Positions 8,370 to 18,990 of a DNA stretch of 64,000 bases are shown one piece after another (position 1 is the stretch's first letter; every line of letters begins with the position of its first letter). Origin of the DNA: Parasutterella secunda (GTDB taxonomy: Bacteria > Pseudomonadota > Gammaproteobacteria > Burkholderiales > Burkholderiaceae_F); NCBI RefSeq assembly GCF_016901835.1, contig NZ_JACJKX010000001.1, positions 124,001 to 188,000 of the forward strand, read 5' to 3'. The position numbers and the translations under genes were made by a program. The notes under the pieces are model-generated. The model saw only the letters and a program-made list of their open reading frames with translations, was not told the origin of the DNA and made no database searches.

Positions 8370-8385
8370 TTAATCTACTATATCA

Positions 8386-8424
8386 ATAGAAAAAAGCTAT
8401 CAAAAAATAAATTTCGATAGCTTT
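8386..8424 (-). terminator. Intrinsic terminator after uup
   Basis: A 9-base-pair stem (AAAGCTATC with GATAGCTTT, arms 8393-8401 and 8416-8424) is followed on the minus strand by a run of six T. It lies 21 bases after the uup stop and before the haem-operon promoter, isolating the two transcripts. Confidence 0.8.
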
Positions 8425-8445
8425 CGTATATGAGAGAAATTCTTA

Positions 8446-10275
8446 TTAAGATTGTTCGGCTAAAGCTTTTTTGTTTTCGAGCTCATCCCAACGTTCATAA
8501 CCGGTATTGATTTCAATATTAAGTTTTTCAATAGCTTCGGTTTGCTCTTTGATTTGTTGGGCCGAGTGATTGCTGTAGTAGTCCGGTGCACTCATTGCCT
8601 CAATCAGAGCATCACGGTCGGCCTCCATTTGCATCAGTTGACCTGGTAGGTTCTCCAACTCCTTATTTTCTTTATAAGTGAGTTTGATTTTGACCGTTTT
8701 AGGCTTTTTGGGAATCGGTTTTTCTTTTATTTCGGGTTTAATCGACTCGGTTTCCTTTTTGGGTCTGTAGTGGACCCAATCCGAGTAACCGCCGACATAT
8801 TCTCGCCACAAGCCGTTACCTTCCGGGGCGAGGACTTCTGTTACAACGTTGTCAAGGAAGCGTCTGTCGTGGCTGACCAGAATCAAAGTCCCCGGGTAAG
8901 TTTGCAGGGTTTGTTCCAACAACTCCAATGAGTCGATGTCAAGGTCATTAGTGGGTTCGTCAAGAACCAAAAGATTGGCGGGCAATGCGAAAAGTCTTGC
9001 CAGAAGGAGTCGATTGCGTTCGCCCCCAGAGAGGTTTGATACCGGCACATTTGCGCGTCTGGGAGGAAACAGAAAATCCCCTAAGTAAGCCATTACGTGC
9101 TTTTTACTGCCGCCGATTTCAATCCACTCACTACCCGGAGAAATAGTTTCGGCAACGGTCTTATTGGGATCGAGCTGAGCGCGCAGCTGATCGAAATACG
9201 CAATTTGAAGGTTGGTGCCTAATTTCACCGTTCCGCTGTCGGGGACACGCTTGCCGAGGATGAGAGAAATCAACGTGCTTTTGCCCACACCGTTGTGACC
9301 CACAAGTCCCAATCGATCCCCTCTGAGCAGTTTGAAATTGAGATCTTTGACGATTACCTTATTGCCGAAAGAAAGGCTGACTTTTTCGAGCTCGGCCACA
9401 ATTTTGCCGCTCTTCATTCCGGCGTCTATGTTGAGATTGATTTGCCCCAAACGGTCGCGTCGGGCGGCCCGTTCTTCACGTAAACGCTCCAGTCTTCTGA
9501 CTCGGCCCTCATTGCGGGTGCGTCGTGCTTCAATTCCCTTTCGGATCCACACTTCTTCTTGAGCCCAGAATTTGTCGAACTTTCTACGTGCAATATCTTC
9601 TGCGTACAGTTCCTGTTCTTTCCTGTTTTCGTAGGCTTCGAAGTTTCCGGGATAACTTCTCAAGACTCCCCGATCCAGTTCGATGATACGTGTGCTGACC
9701 GAGTCTAAAAAAGCTCGGTCATGGGTGATGACCATCAGGGACTTAGAGCCTCGATATTGGTTCTTAATAAGATCTTCCAGGATAAGAATCCCCTCGATAT
9801 CGAGGTGATTGGTGGGTTCGTCGAGTAGTAAAAGATCTTTATTCAAGGCAAATGCGAGGGCTAAAGCTGCTCGCTTCCTTTCGCCCCCGGAGGCGCCGTC
9901 AAGCGCACGTTCGGCATCTAACCCAAAACGATGCAGATACTCTTCAAGACGTGCGATTTGTTGCCATTTGAGCTGATCATCGTTTTCAAGATCCAATCCG
10001 GCTCGGGCGATAAGGGAATCGCGGATACTTGGAGCCGGCGGTAAGAATGGCTCCTGTTCAACATAGGCAATGCCTAAGCCGTCCATGATTGTTTTGGAAC
10101 CGTCATCGAGTTTATCCACTCCGGCAATAACCCTAAGCAGAGAACTTTTACCGGTTCCGTTACGACCGATCACGCCGATTCGTTCCCCGTCAGCGACGGT
10201 AAGATTGGCATGGTCCAAAAGGGGTTGATCGCCGAAAGCGAGTTCGGCGTCTTGTAATGTTAAAAAAGTAGTCAT
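8446..10275 (-). CDS. uup: ABC-F family ATPase, Uup-like
   Basis: From ATG 10275 the protein has 609 residues and two ABC domains without membrane segments. Walker A motifs are GRNGTGKSS and GHNGVGKST, signatures GGERKRAALA and LSGGERNRLL, Walker B motifs LLLLDEPTNHLD and LLVLDEPTNDLD. Between the domains lies a long Arg/Glu-rich linker, and the C-terminal 80 residues are charged and coiled-coil like, as in Uup. ABC-F proteins act on ribosomes; Uup is linked to ribosome function and replication-associated DNA handling. An upstream TTG at 10305 would overlap the previous gene. The gene begins 7 bases after the LpoA-like gene and ends at a terminator. Confidence 0.9.
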   Translation of the reverse strand: MTTFLTLQDAELAFGDQPLLDHANLTVADGERIGVIGRNGTGKSSLLRVIAGVDKLDDGSKTIMDGLGIAYVEQEPFLPPAPSIRDSLIARAGLDLENDDQLKWQQIARLEEYLHRFGLDAERALDGASGGERKRAALALAFALNKDLLLLDEPTNHLDIEGILILEDLIKNQYRGSKSLMVITHDRAFLDSVSTRIIELDRGVLRSYPGNFEAYENRKEQELYAEDIARRKFDKFWAQEEVWIRKGIEARRTRNEGRVRRLERLREERAARRDRLGQINLNIDAGMKSGKIVAELEKVSLSFGNKVIVKDLNFKLLRGDRLGLVGHNGVGKSTLISLILGKRVPDSGTVKLGTNLQIAYFDQLRAQLDPNKTVAETISPGSEWIEIGGSKKHVMAYLGDFLFPPRRANVPVSNLSGGERNRLLLARLFALPANLLVLDEPTNDLDIDSLELLEQTLQTYPGTLILVSHDRRFLDNVVTEVLAPEGNGLWREYVGGYSDWVHYRPKKETESIKPEIKEKPIPKKPKTVKIKLTYKENKELENLPGQLMQMEADRDALIEAMSAPDYYSNHSAQQIKEQTEAIEKLNIEINTGYERWDELENKKALAEQS

Positions 10276-10282
10276 GAACGAA

Positions 10283-11572
10283 TTACGGGCGTTGTACCGG
10301 TGCAATCAATTGTTCTTCGGTAACGTTTTCAACTTTTCCGTTGAGGACCATGGCCGGTTGGGCAACACGTTTGACATCAGCGGTCAGTCCTTGGCTAAAC
10401 GTCAGAGTACCGGTCGTACCATCAATGTGAATATCGGTTTGCCAGTGCATCCAATTACAGGCTAAACGATAGGCATCGACACCGAAAGCAAAAAGTCTTT
10501 TTTCAATTAAAGAGGCCGGCGGATTGACTCCAAAACTGGCCTTAAAGTCCGAATCGCTGTAGTGAATAACCAACGGTGAATCAACAAAACCGGAATTTTG
10601 TAAATCGTATGCCAGAGAGGCATAACTGCCTTGTCTGGTGTTGCCGGGGTTGATCATGCTGGTTCCCCATACTCGAGCCGTACGAGGCAGTCGGGGCTTA
10701 ACCAGTGCAGCTGTACGAGCATCCATAGCCAGAAAGGCGGCCTGATAGGGAGCCGCTTCGAATTCGAGCTTGGCTCGGTATTGGGCCATCAGTCTTTCAT
10801 TGCGTAATGTGACTCTTTGGTGGCCGTAAGGGTCTTCTGTAGCATCAGGAGGAGTCTCAAGCTGCGGTTTGGGAATGTCGCTACTTTCAATGCTGTAGAA
10901 CTTCGGTTGTTGCATCAGTTCAGCAGTAAGCGTTTGTCGAGTGTAAGGGATTCCCAACTTTTGAAGTTCAATAGCATAAGTGTCGGCTATTCTGTGCTCA
11001 AGAGGAGAGTCTGCTTCAAAAATAGCAACACTCGGAACAACTCCATCAACGGTGATCGGCAGTGCCTTCACTGCAATAGCAACGATTTGTTTGGCCTCTT
11101 CCTCCTGAGACAAGGAGTAGTTCATCATCAATTCAGGTGAGGCAATTCCGTTTTGGGGTAAATTCAATGAAATCACCGGAAGCGGCAAAAACGGTAGCGA
11201 GGAGACCTCATTGACATCGTCCCGACCGATAGGGCCAATTGCCACGCTGGCACCCATTAAAGCTGCATCCTGTAGGTGTGATAATGCGTTTTGGCCGAAT
11301 TTACGAGGCAGAAGAATAATTTCATAGGGAGAAGACTGTTGAGCATTCTCCGACTTGATGCCGCTCACAATAGAGTTGGCAAACGTGGTCATTGGACTGT
11401 CTTGGCTGGGCATCAAAACCGCAATTTTTATCGGGTTTTGAGAGTACGCATTTTGCGGTGTAAAGCCAATATCGGAAACGGCAAACGAAACCGCCGATTG
11501 GGCTGAACTCAATGAGCTAAAGCTCGCTACAATAGCCAGGCAAAGAAAACGAACAATTAAACGGGTATTCAC
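10283..11572 (-). CDS. LpoA/LppC-family penicillin-binding protein activator
   Basis: The protein (429 residues from GTG 11572) has an N-terminal signal-like helix followed by a periplasmic-binding-protein fold (IKIAVLMPSQDSP, IGPIGRDDV, AFLAMDARTAALVKPRL), as in the C-terminal half of LpoA. It is shorter than enterobacterial LpoA, lacking the N-terminal TPR half. It is divergent from rsmI, the arrangement seen for lpoA/rsmI in E. coli, which supports the family call. No lipobox cysteine lies at the end of the signal helix, so it may be soluble in the periplasm rather than a lipoprotein. GTG 11572 gives a basic n-region; the TTG at 11590 overlaps rsmI. Confidence 0.72.
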   Translation of the reverse strand: MNTRLIVRFLCLAIVASFSSLSSAQSAVSFAVSDIGFTPQNAYSQNPIKIAVLMPSQDSPMTTFANSIVSGIKSENAQQSSPYEIILLPRKFGQNALSHLQDAALMGASVAIGPIGRDDVNEVSSLPFLPLPVISLNLPQNGIASPELMMNYSLSQEEEAKQIVAIAVKALPITVDGVVPSVAIFEADSPLEHRIADTYAIELQKLGIPYTRQTLTAELMQQPKFYSIESSDIPKPQLETPPDATEDPYGHQRVTLRNERLMAQYRAKLEFEAAPYQAAFLAMDARTAALVKPRLPRTARVWGTSMINPGNTRQGSYASLAYDLQNSGFVDSPLVIHYSDSDFKASFGVNPPASLIEKRLFAFGVDAYRLACNWMHWQTDIHIDGTTGTLTFSQGLTADVKRVAQPAMVLNGKVENVTEEQLIAPVQRP

Positions 11573-11573
11573 G

Positions 11574-12479
11574 ATGCAATCCAAATCCAATCAATGGTCA
11601 GAACAATTGCTAATGCAATTGGCAGGTCTCGAATCACAGACTCTTCCGGACTCCACTCTCTACATTGTGGGCCTGCCGATTGGAAATGCCGCAGATATTA
11701 CTCTCAGGGCATTATGGGTGCTTGCCGGAGCCGATGTTATTGCTGCGGAAGATACGCGTGAGACCAAAAAACTTTTAGAGCGATTTTCCATTTCTGTCCC
11801 GACGGTCAGTGTCAGAGAACACAATGAAGTTGCTCAGTCCCATATGATAATTGAACGCCTGCAAAAGGGCGAGAAAGTTGCCATGGTGACCGATGCGGGA
11901 ACACCCGCCGTATCCGATCCGGGGGCAAGACTGGTTCGGGAAGTACTCAAGGCAGGTTTTAAAGTGATGCCGATCCCCGGAGCCAGTGCAGTGATCACCG
12001 CTTTATCGGCTGCGGGGCTGGAGCCGGCCGGGTTTCACTTTGTCGGATTTTTGCCTCCTCAATCCAAGGCAAGACGGGAATCTCTGAGTGGTTTGCTCGG
12101 ACAAAAAGAAAGTTTTGTTTTATATGAGGCTCCTCATCGTATCAAGGATGTTCTCAAAGACCTGTCCCAACTGACTCACCCTCAAAGGCGGGTGGTGGTG
12201 GCTCGGGAGCTCACCAAGAAATTTGAAACGTTTACGGTACTTACTGCTTCAGAATTGGAAACTTGGGCCAAAGCACACGAGCCGAGAGGGGAGTACGTTA
12301 TTTTGGTTGACGTTGAACCCGACAACGACGCTCTGCAGTTGTCTGAAAAAGATAAACAATGGATTCAGGCGCTGGCCGCGGCCATGCCTGCCTCCAAAGC
12401 CTCGGCCGTAGCAGCCAAAATCGTCGGAGTCACCCGCGATGATATTTACCGTTGGCTGCTGTCGCAAAAAGGCGCTTAG
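11574..12479 (+). CDS. rsmI: 16S rRNA (cytidine1402-2'-O)-methyltransferase
   Basis: This 301-residue protein belongs to the tetrapyrrole-methylase fold. Visible family motifs are [10 protein letters not shown] at the start, [24 protein letters not shown] and [15 protein letters not shown]. RsmI methylates the ribose of C1402 in 16S rRNA at the decoding centre, using SAM. The start lies two bases from the GTG of the divergent LpoA-like gene, so their promoters must overlap or lie inside each other's coding region. Its stop overlaps the stop of convergent ttcA by four bases. Confidence 0.93.
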   Translation: MQSKSNQWSEQLLMQLAGLESQTLPDSTLYIVGLPIGNAADITLRALWVLAGADVIAAEDTRETKKLLERFSISVPTVSVREHNEVAQSHMIIERLQKGEKVAMVTDAGTPAVSDPGARLVREVLKAGFKVMPIPGASAVITALSAAGLEPAGFHFVGFLPPQSKARRESLSGLLGQKESFVLYEAPHRIKDVLKDLSQLTHPQRRVVVARELTKKFETFTVLTASELETWAKAHEPRGEYVILVDVEPDNDALQLSEKDKQWIQALAAAMPASKASAVAAKIVGVTRDDIYRWLLSQKGA

Positions 12480-13372
12480 TCTTCGTCGGTTTCTTTTCTT
12501 AAGGCGTCAGGGATCAGCGCCTTGAAATCATAAATGGATTTGTCCATTAGGTGAGAAGGAGCCACGCGTGTCATACTCATTAAGATGTTGTAGATACGAC
12601 TGTCGTACTTCTGATCCCACTCACGCATCAGTGCTTTGATTTCCGCACGTTTTTTATTTTCAATTTTTCTGCAAATCTCTTTGGAAATGATGGGGTAATC
12701 TCTGTATTTAATCCATCTTTCGATTTCATATTCACGAACATAGGCCAATGGTCTGATGATGACATTTTGTCCATCATCACTTCTGAGGATCGGCGGCATG
12801 CCTTTGAGGCGCCCGCCGTAAAACATGTTCAAAAGCAAGGTACTGACGATGTCGTCCATGTGGTGACCCAATGCAATTTTGGTGACCCCTAGCTCCTTGG
12901 CCACTCTGTAGATAATCCCTCGACGTAAACGTGAACAAACCGAGCAGACATTACGTCCTTCGGGAATTACCCTTTTGACGATTGACCACGTGTCTTGGTC
13001 TTCTATGTGATAGGGCACGCCGATTTTTTCGAGGTAATTGGGAATCACATCTTTAGGAAAATTCGGCAAATGTTGGTCGACATTGAGGGCAATGAGTTCA
13101 AAAGGAACCGGAGCTCTTTTTTGTAGTTTCATTAAAACGTCAAGCAGCACATAACTGTCTTTGCCGCCTGACATACAAACCATGACCTTGTCGCCGCCTT
13201 CAATCATGCCGAACTCTGCGATTGCTTTACCGGCCAGTCGCATGATGCGCTTTTCATTCTTTTTTTCAGCAACGGATTTTTTGGGCTTTTTCTCGTCGCT
13301 GATTATTTCTACCGTATCGTCTTCGATGGGAATATTTTTGTCTTCAACAATTTGAATGATCTTATCGGTCAT
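12476..13372 (-). CDS. ttcA: tRNA 2-thiocytidine(32) synthetase TtcA
   Basis: From ATG 13372 the protein has 298 residues. It shows the PP-loop SGGKDS (residues 68-73), the CSVC pair (C143, C146) and a later Cys in EICRKI; together the three cysteines can hold the Fe-S cluster used by TtcA. The enzyme thiolates C32 of certain tRNAs. The first 11 bases overlap the end of folB, so translation is probably coupled. An apparent upstream extension to 13447 runs through folB and is rejected. The N-terminal 40 residues are charged and variable. Confidence 0.93.
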   Translation of the reverse strand: MTDKIIQIVEDKNIPIEDDTVEIISDEKKPKKSVAEKKNEKRIMRLAGKAIAEFGMIEGGDKVMVCMSGGKDSYVLLDVLMKLQKRAPVPFELIALNVDQHLPNFPKDVIPNYLEKIGVPYHIEDQDTWSIVKRVIPEGRNVCSVCSRLRRGIIYRVAKELGVTKIALGHHMDDIVSTLLLNMFYGGRLKGMPPILRSDDGQNVIIRPLAYVREYEIERWIKYRDYPIISKEICRKIENKKRAEIKALMREWDQKYDSRIYNILMSMTRVAPSHLMDKSIYDFKALIPDALRKETDED

Positions 13373-13748
13373 GACGCACCTTAAATATTTCAACCCCGGC
13401 GCTCTTAACACCCGGATAAGCTTGGGTCTTTTCGCTTCTGACAACAACCGCTATGAGCAAGGGATTGCGAAGCAATCGCTCAGCGATTAAGTCTACGAGG
13501 GTTTCCTGCAAACAAATATGTCCCTCACTTAAGATGCCGTCAATCGTCTCAATGACTTCATCGTAGTTATAGGCATTGCCAAGATCATCGCCCTCATTTT
13601 TAGTGTTGATAAAAAGTTCCACATTGATCACGACCGGTTGAGCGGCGGATTTTTCGTGCTCATAAGCCCCGATCATCATATTTCTTTGAACATCTTTGAT
13701 AAGAATATGACGTGAATTTTTTAATAACGGGTCGTTGTACCAAGACAT
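13362..13748 (-). CDS. folB: Dihydroneopterin aldolase (FolB-like)
   Basis: A 128-residue protein from ATG 13748, which lies one base after the cca stop. It has the FolB tunnelling-fold pattern: an early [15 protein letters not shown] strand, NYDEVIETI, an [14 protein letters not shown] helix with the conserved Glu, and a final [13 protein letters not shown] segment. The enzyme makes 6-hydroxymethyl-dihydropterin in folate synthesis. Some betaproteobacterial FolB-like proteins have epimerase or FolX-like activity, so the precise activity is open. It is embedded between cca and ttcA in one transcript. Confidence 0.8.
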   Translation of the reverse strand: MSWYNDPLLKNSRHILIKDVQRNMMIGAYEHEKSAAQPVVINVELFINTKNEGDDLGNAYNYDEVIETIDGILSEGHICLQETLVDLIAERLLRNPLLIAVVVRSEKTQAYPGVKSAGVEIFKVRHDR

Positions 13749-13749
13749 A

Positions 13750-14826
13750 TCAAACCAATTCCTCAATGATTCGCAGTCGTGCACTGTGCAGCGCATGACC
13801 GATCATGGATTTATCCGAACAGGAGGCGGCGATTTTAGCCGAATCCATTTTCTTTATGTGCTCGAGAGCCGTAAGCCAAGGCTCCTTATCCGTTGTGTAA
13901 ACTACATGAACTAAATTTAAGACGCTTTTGAGTCGTTGCGGACGTCTGATGGCATCAGCCTCTTCAATGACCTTCAAAATGTTTTCCGCATCCTTATGGT
14001 TGAATCTCTTTTTGAGTTTATTCCATAGAAAAACCGTCTCGGAGATGTCTGTCGGGGGTTTGAGGATCGACATAAACTTTTTGACCTTGTTTATGTCATC
14101 CTCACTATGCGTGAGGAGTGCAAACTTTTCGTTTTCTTCGAGCTGATTATTTTTATCCAGAAGAGAAAAAACGGTTTGATCAATCCGAAAGTTATTGAAA
14201 AACCGTTGCCAAAGTCCACAATTTTGCAATACGGTAACAAAACGCGAAGGGGTTTTCTCTGAAAGCGTTTTACGCATTTCAAGAAAAACACGCTCTGGCA
14301 CTAAACTGTCCGCTTCGCCGTTAGCGACCATTTCTTTGAGTAATTCGAGCGTTTCCGGGGCAATGCGAAAGTCGGGTAATTTCGCACTGAAACGGGCAAT
14401 GCGTAAAATGCGTACGGGATCTTCTTTGAAAGCCTCAGAGACGTGGCGTAAAAGTTTGTTTCGTATGTCATTGAGGCCTCCGTAGGGATCAATCAAATGA
14501 TTGCCATCCAACGCCATGGCGTTAATGGTGAGGTCTCTACGCTTGAGATCTTCTTCCAAAGAGATCGTCTCTGAAGTGTGAAAGACAAAGCCGTGGTAGC
14601 CCGCAGCGACCTTTCGTTCGGTACGAGCCAAAGCGTATTCCTCATGAGTCTGTGGGTGAAGAAAGACAGGAAAATCTTTTCCGACCGGGTAAAAACCTCT
14701 TTTTATCATTTCTTCAGGCGTACTGCCGACAACGACCCAATCGCGATCCCCTTTATGTTTGGGGTATCCGAGTTCTTTTGTCAGGTAAAGATCGCGGACA
14801 TAACCGCCTACAAGATAAATGTGCAT
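13750..14826 (-). CDS. cca: CCA-adding tRNA nucleotidyltransferase
   Basis: This 358-residue class II nucleotidyltransferase has the nucleotide-binding start LVGGYVRD, the catalytic acidic pair in GDRDWVVVG, and the motifs [10 protein letters not shown] and RILRIARF. It adds or repairs the 3' CCA of tRNAs. I see no C-terminal HD phosphohydrolase motif, and the length is below the roughly 410 residues of enzymes that carry it, so it is the short form. It starts three bases after the slt stop and leads a cca-folB-ttcA run. Confidence 0.92.
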   Translation of the reverse strand: MHIYLVGGYVRDLYLTKELGYPKHKGDRDWVVVGSTPEEMIKRGFYPVGKDFPVFLHPQTHEEYALARTERKVAAGYHGFVFHTSETISLEEDLKRRDLTINAMALDGNHLIDPYGGLNDIRNKLLRHVSEAFKEDPVRILRIARFSAKLPDFRIAPETLELLKEMVANGEADSLVPERVFLEMRKTLSEKTPSRFVTVLQNCGLWQRFFNNFRIDQTVFSLLDKNNQLEENEKFALLTHSEDDINKVKKFMSILKPPTDISETVFLWNKLKKRFNHKDAENILKVIEEADAIRRPQRLKSVLNLVHVVYTTDKEPWLTALEHIKKMDSAKIAASCSDKSMIGHALHSARLRIIEELV

Positions 14827-14828
14827 AG

Positions 14829-16952
14829 TTAAATTTTTTCTTCCGTGCTGGTGTCGGCTTCGGGATCAATCACTCCCAACCAGTCTTTAAACGATTTTAT
14901 GGTTTTATTCTGACCGTGAGCATACTCGACTGTATTGGCCAGAACATTTTGTACGTAGTTTCGAGTTTCCGTAAAGGGAATGGTTTCGATGAAAACTGCG
15001 GCTTCGGTTACGTTCGGCAGTGAGCGCTGCCAGCGGCTTGCTCGATTAGGACCGGCGTTATAGCCCGCTGTGGCAAGAATAATATTGTTATCTAAACGAT
15101 CCAATAATGAGCGCAAATAGGTGGTGCCGAAATAGATATTGGTATCAATTTCGTAAATATCTTCGGATTTAAAGTTTTCGATTCCTAATCCTTTGGCAAT
15201 CCATTTGGCCGTGGCAGGCATGATTTGCATCAGGCCGTTTGCACCGACATTGGACTGGGCTGCAGCAATAAATCGTGACTCTTGCCTTATCAATCCGAAA
15301 ACCCAGTCGGTATCAACTTTTGCTTTCTTGGCGTAGGTTTCGATTTCATCCTCAAAGGGGCGAGGATACAAAAGCTCATGTTCAACGGGGTAGTGTTCGG
15401 CCACTTTGATAGCGGTATTAATAGCCCGATGCAACAAAGAGTGCTTTTCTCCCCATTGAGAAGCCGCCAGAAGTTGTGCTGGATTCATTGTGCGTATTGC
15501 CCATTGCCACTCGAGGTTGCCCTCGTAGAACATCCCCACGTCATAGAAGGCTTTGGCTCTTAGCAAACCGGGGTTATTTCCCATTGCTTCAATGGCTTCG
15601 GGCGTGGCTTCGACAGTTTCGTTTCCTGAGTAATAAAAAGATTGACCGAGTGCTTCGTGGGCAAGCTTACCGTAAAAAGTGCGGACAGAGCGCAGCTGCT
15701 GCCAATAGGTTTGGGCTGATTCTTTTTGTCCGATCTGGGTAAGCGCACGCCCCCGCCAGTAAGTCCAGTTGTCTTGTTTGGCGAGCGAAGCCGGCATCGA
15801 GGCAATGTATCGGTTCAGAGTTTTCCATTGTTGTGCTCTTAACGCGGCTCGAGCGCGCCACTCCAGGCAGTCATTAGGAAGTGCGCTGTAGGGGCCCGTG
15901 CAAACCGTTGGACCACCTTTTTCAAACCACTTGAGTGCCTTGGGATCGTGTCCGATGGCGGCTACGTAACCTAATCGTCCCCAAAGAGCACTTTTTTCCT
16001 GTTTGTTTAATTTTCCTTGTAGAGAATCAGCTGTTTTAACGGCCCAATCAAAATGTACAGAGGTCAGACGGTAGGCAGCAATAATGCGCACATGCTTATT
16101 TTGCTTCGATAACTTATTGCGGTTGATACGGTACCATCGGCTCGGATTGTTAAAAGCCAGGCGAGCGGCTTGCGCCGGTAAACGTTTTTTCTTAATAAGG
16201 GTATTGAGAACCTGTTTACCCTCAGAAATTCGACCTTGCTGAATCAATATAACCAGGCGTGTAAAGGCTGTGGACGGAACTTTGTTGATAAGAATATCCG
16301 AGACTTTTCTGCAAACAGCATTGCCTTTGTAACGCGGAGAGTTGATAAGGGTCAGAGCGTCGTGGGCAACCGTTTTGGAAATATTTTTTTGGTTGCGAAA
16401 ACGGTGGAAAAGATCCCAACACATAATGCTGGGCTCCGAGTGGTTCCATTGCAATTGAGAACGAGCCGATTTAAAGCGTGTCCATTGTCGGTTTTGATCC
16501 CAGTAGGGGGCCATGATCAAAATCCTATCGGTTTTGACCCGCTCGGCAATGTAATCGTTTTTATGCTGCTCAATAAAACGCTGAAGTTCTTTTTGCAGTT
16601 GGTTATTTTGAGGTTCGCTTCTGACTTGAGCAAGTAAGGACCAGGCTTGAACGTAGTCTTTGAGCGGATAATTCTCCTCAAAATATTGTTGAGGTTTTTC
16701 AAAGAGATGAATCTTTTGTTTTTCAAATGCTTCTCGGAAAAAAAGAAGCTTCGCTTTGTCATCGTCTCCTGCTAAAAATTCAATCACCTCAGCGTTATTT
16801 TGCGGTTGTGAGGACTTGAGAATTTTAGTGGTGTTAAAGGAGGTTGCCGCTAAGGTTGAGGGGGCAAGCGTACACAAAAAGACTGCTCCCAACACACACA
16901 TTGAAAGCTTGACCGATTTCAGGAAACGAGAAGAAATTGATTTAGACTGCAT
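14829..16952 (-). CDS. slt: Soluble lytic murein transglycosylase (Slt70-type)
   Basis: The protein has 707 residues from ATG 16952: a signal peptide ([13 protein letters not shown], ending TLA), a long helical superhelix (about 40-530) and a C-terminal lysozyme-like domain. That domain has the catalytic Glu in RQESRF, followed by [13 protein letters not shown] and AGYNAGP. It cleaves peptidoglycan in the periplasm with formation of 1,6-anhydro ends. A GTG 30 bases upstream would add ten residues before the signal peptide and is less likely. Length and layout match Slt70. It is divergent from the cyclo-ligase gene. Confidence 0.92.
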   Translation of the reverse strand: MQSKSISSRFLKSVKLSMCVLGAVFLCTLAPSTLAATSFNTTKILKSSQPQNNAEVIEFLAGDDDKAKLLFFREAFEKQKIHLFEKPQQYFEENYPLKDYVQAWSLLAQVRSEPQNNQLQKELQRFIEQHKNDYIAERVKTDRILIMAPYWDQNRQWTRFKSARSQLQWNHSEPSIMCWDLFHRFRNQKNISKTVAHDALTLINSPRYKGNAVCRKVSDILINKVPSTAFTRLVILIQQGRISEGKQVLNTLIKKKRLPAQAARLAFNNPSRWYRINRNKLSKQNKHVRIIAAYRLTSVHFDWAVKTADSLQGKLNKQEKSALWGRLGYVAAIGHDPKALKWFEKGGPTVCTGPYSALPNDCLEWRARAALRAQQWKTLNRYIASMPASLAKQDNWTYWRGRALTQIGQKESAQTYWQQLRSVRTFYGKLAHEALGQSFYYSGNETVEATPEAIEAMGNNPGLLRAKAFYDVGMFYEGNLEWQWAIRTMNPAQLLAASQWGEKHSLLHRAINTAIKVAEHYPVEHELLYPRPFEDEIETYAKKAKVDTDWVFGLIRQESRFIAAAQSNVGANGLMQIMPATAKWIAKGLGIENFKSEDIYEIDTNIYFGTTYLRSLLDRLDNNIILATAGYNAGPNRASRWQRSLPNVTEAAVFIETIPFTETRNYVQNVLANTVEYAHGQNKTIKSFKDWLGVIDPEADTSTEEKI

Positions 16953-16988
16953 ATCTCGTACTTTAATTGAAAAAACAGTCACTGCGCC

Positions 16989-17567
16989 ATGTCAGAAAAA
17001 TCTTTTTTCAGAAAAGCGTGTCTTCAGAAACGAATGGGTATGAATTTGACCGAAATAATCCCTCGGATTGCTGAACATGTTAAAAACTTTTTATTGGAAA
17101 ATCGGTTCGATTCTGTAGGACTGTATTACCCGATTCGCAATGAAATCGACTTGCGTTCGGTTCTGATGGATCTGAAAGAAAAGGGGATTGTTCGGACTCT
17201 TGCTCTGCCGCGGATAAAAGACTCAGAGATGCAATTTGTTGCCTGGGAATCAAGTGATCGTCTTCAAAGAGATGAGGCGGGAGTGCCTGCACCGGTTTGT
17301 GGGCTCACCGTTAAACCGCAATGCCTTTTAGTTCCCTGCCTATCTATTGATGCTCAGGGATTTCGCCTGGGATATGGCGGAGGATGGTATGACCGGTATT
17401 TGTCGAGCACCGAAATTAAGCTCACGATCGGTGTCTTACCTCAGTCGCTAGTGGTAGAGGTTCTCCCTCACGAACATTACGATCAACCCTTGAGTGCTTG
17501 GGTATGCGAAAGCGGCTTTACCTGGGTAGGTAAAGCCGCAGAGAATGTCAGAATAACAAAGGATTAA
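16989..17567 (+). CDS. 5-formyltetrahydrofolate cyclo-ligase
   Basis: A 192-residue protein with the family's ATP/folate signature [15 protein letters not shown] near residue 125, the substrate segment [12 protein letters not shown] and an N-terminal basic helix (FRKACLQKR). It converts 5-formyl-THF to 5,10-methenyl-THF using ATP (YgfA/MTHFS family). The final four bases overlap the stop of convergent ahcY. It lies near folate and methyl-cycle genes (folB, ahcY, metK), though not in one operon with them. Confidence 0.92.
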   Translation: MSEKSFFRKACLQKRMGMNLTEIIPRIAEHVKNFLLENRFDSVGLYYPIRNEIDLRSVLMDLKEKGIVRTLALPRIKDSEMQFVAWESSDRLQRDEAGVPAPVCGLTVKPQCLLVPCLSIDAQGFRLGYGGGWYDRYLSSTEIKLTIGVLPQSLVVEVLPHEHYDQPLSAWVCESGFTWVGKAAENVRITKD

Positions 17568-18958
17568 TAGCGATAGGCATCGCTCTTATAGGGCCCTTCC
17601 TTGGGTACGCCAATATAAGCAGCCTGCTCATCGGTGAGTTCTGACAGTTGTGCATTAAAGTTCTTCAATTGAAGGCGTGCAACCTTTTCATCGAGAATCT
17701 TCGGTAACACATAGACACCGACAGGATATTTATCCGTGTTGTTGAAGAGTTCAATTTGGGCCAGTGTCTGGTTCGCAAAAGAGCTCGACATAACGTAGCT
17801 CGGATGGCCCGTGGCACAGCCTAAATTGACCAAGCGACCTTCTGCGAGCAGGATGATCTTGTTACCGGAGGGTAAAACAATATGGTCGACCTGCGGTTTA
17901 ATATTTTCCCACTTGTACTGACGCATGCTCGCGACATCAATTTCACTGTCAAAGTGTCCGATGTTGCAGACGATGGCTTCGTTTTTCATGCGGATCATAT
18001 GATCGTGAGTGATCACATTGATGTTACCCGTCGCCGTTACGAAAATGTCGGCTTTATCGGCAGCCCAATCCATACGAACCACGCGATAGCCTTCCATGGC
18101 AGCCTGCAAGGCACAAATGGGGTCAACTTCTACCACCCAAACTTGAGCGGCCAAGGCGCGCAAGGCTTGAGCGCATCCCTTGCCCACGTCGCCGTATCCG
18201 ACAACCACCGCAACCTTACCGGCAATCATGACGTCGGTGGCTCGCTTAATTCCATCGACTAAGGATTCACGGCAACCGTAAAGATTGTCAAATTTTGACT
18301 TGGTGACCGAATCATTGACATTCATGGCGGGGAAGCGAAGTGTGCCTTTGGCTGCCATTTGGTAGAGGCGGTGCACACCCGTAGTGGTTTCTTCGCTTAC
18401 GCCCTTGATATGAACGATACGCTTGGAGTACCAGTGCGGATCTTCCTTGAGGTGGCGGTCAATGGCAGCAAAAAGTGCTTTTTCTTCATCGCTTCTCGGA
18501 TGCTCGATAACGCTGTGGTCCTCTTCAGCTTGTGCGCCAAGGTGTAAAAGAAGCGTGGCATCGCCTCCGTCATCCAAAATCATGTTGGAATAACCGCCGT
18601 CATCCCACTCCATGATCTTGTGCGTGTATTCCCAATAATCGGTAACAGTTTCGCCCTTAACGGCAAAAACCGGAATACCTTCAGCAACAATGGCCGCAGC
18701 TGCGTGATCCTGAGTAGAGAAGATGTTGCAGCTGGCCCAACGGACTTGAGCCCCTAAAGCAACGAGCGTTTCAATCAGAACCGCAGTCTGAATGGTCATG
18801 TGCAGGGAACCGGAAATTCGAGCACCTTTCAACGGTTGAGAGTGGGCATACTCTTCTCTAATAGCCATGAGACCCGGCATTTCGGTTTCTGCAATTTGAA
18901 TTTCTTTTCTGCCCCAATCGGCCAGTCCGATGTCGGCAATGATATAAGGCGTACTCAT
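17564..18958 (-). CDS. ahcY: S-adenosylhomocysteine hydrolase
   Basis: The protein has 464 residues from ATG 18958, which has AAGGAGA about 8 bases upstream; a TTG just before it is ignored. Visible motifs are [14 protein letters not shown], the NAD-binding [13 protein letters not shown] loop, and C-terminal YRY, the canonical AhcY end. The enzyme splits S-adenosylhomocysteine to adenosine and homocysteine, removing the inhibitor made by all SAM-dependent methyltransferases. A SAH riboswitch occupies the space between trpS and this gene and should switch ahcY on when SAH rises. metK, which makes SAM, lies 2.4 kb upstream with its own riboswitch. Confidence 0.97.
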   Translation of the reverse strand: MSTPYIIADIGLADWGRKEIQIAETEMPGLMAIREEYAHSQPLKGARISGSLHMTIQTAVLIETLVALGAQVRWASCNIFSTQDHAAAAIVAEGIPVFAVKGETVTDYWEYTHKIMEWDDGGYSNMILDDGGDATLLLHLGAQAEEDHSVIEHPRSDEEKALFAAIDRHLKEDPHWYSKRIVHIKGVSEETTTGVHRLYQMAAKGTLRFPAMNVNDSVTKSKFDNLYGCRESLVDGIKRATDVMIAGKVAVVVGYGDVGKGCAQALRALAAQVWVVEVDPICALQAAMEGYRVVRMDWAADKADIFVTATGNINVITHDHMIRMKNEAIVCNIGHFDSEIDVASMRQYKWENIKPQVDHIVLPSGNKIILLAEGRLVNLGCATGHPSYVMSSSFANQTLAQIELFNNTDKYPVGVYVLPKILDEKVARLQLKNFNAQLSELTDEQAAYIGVPKEGPYKSDAYRY

Positions 18959-18990
18959 CAAAAAGTCTCCTTCAAAATGAATTAATTTTT

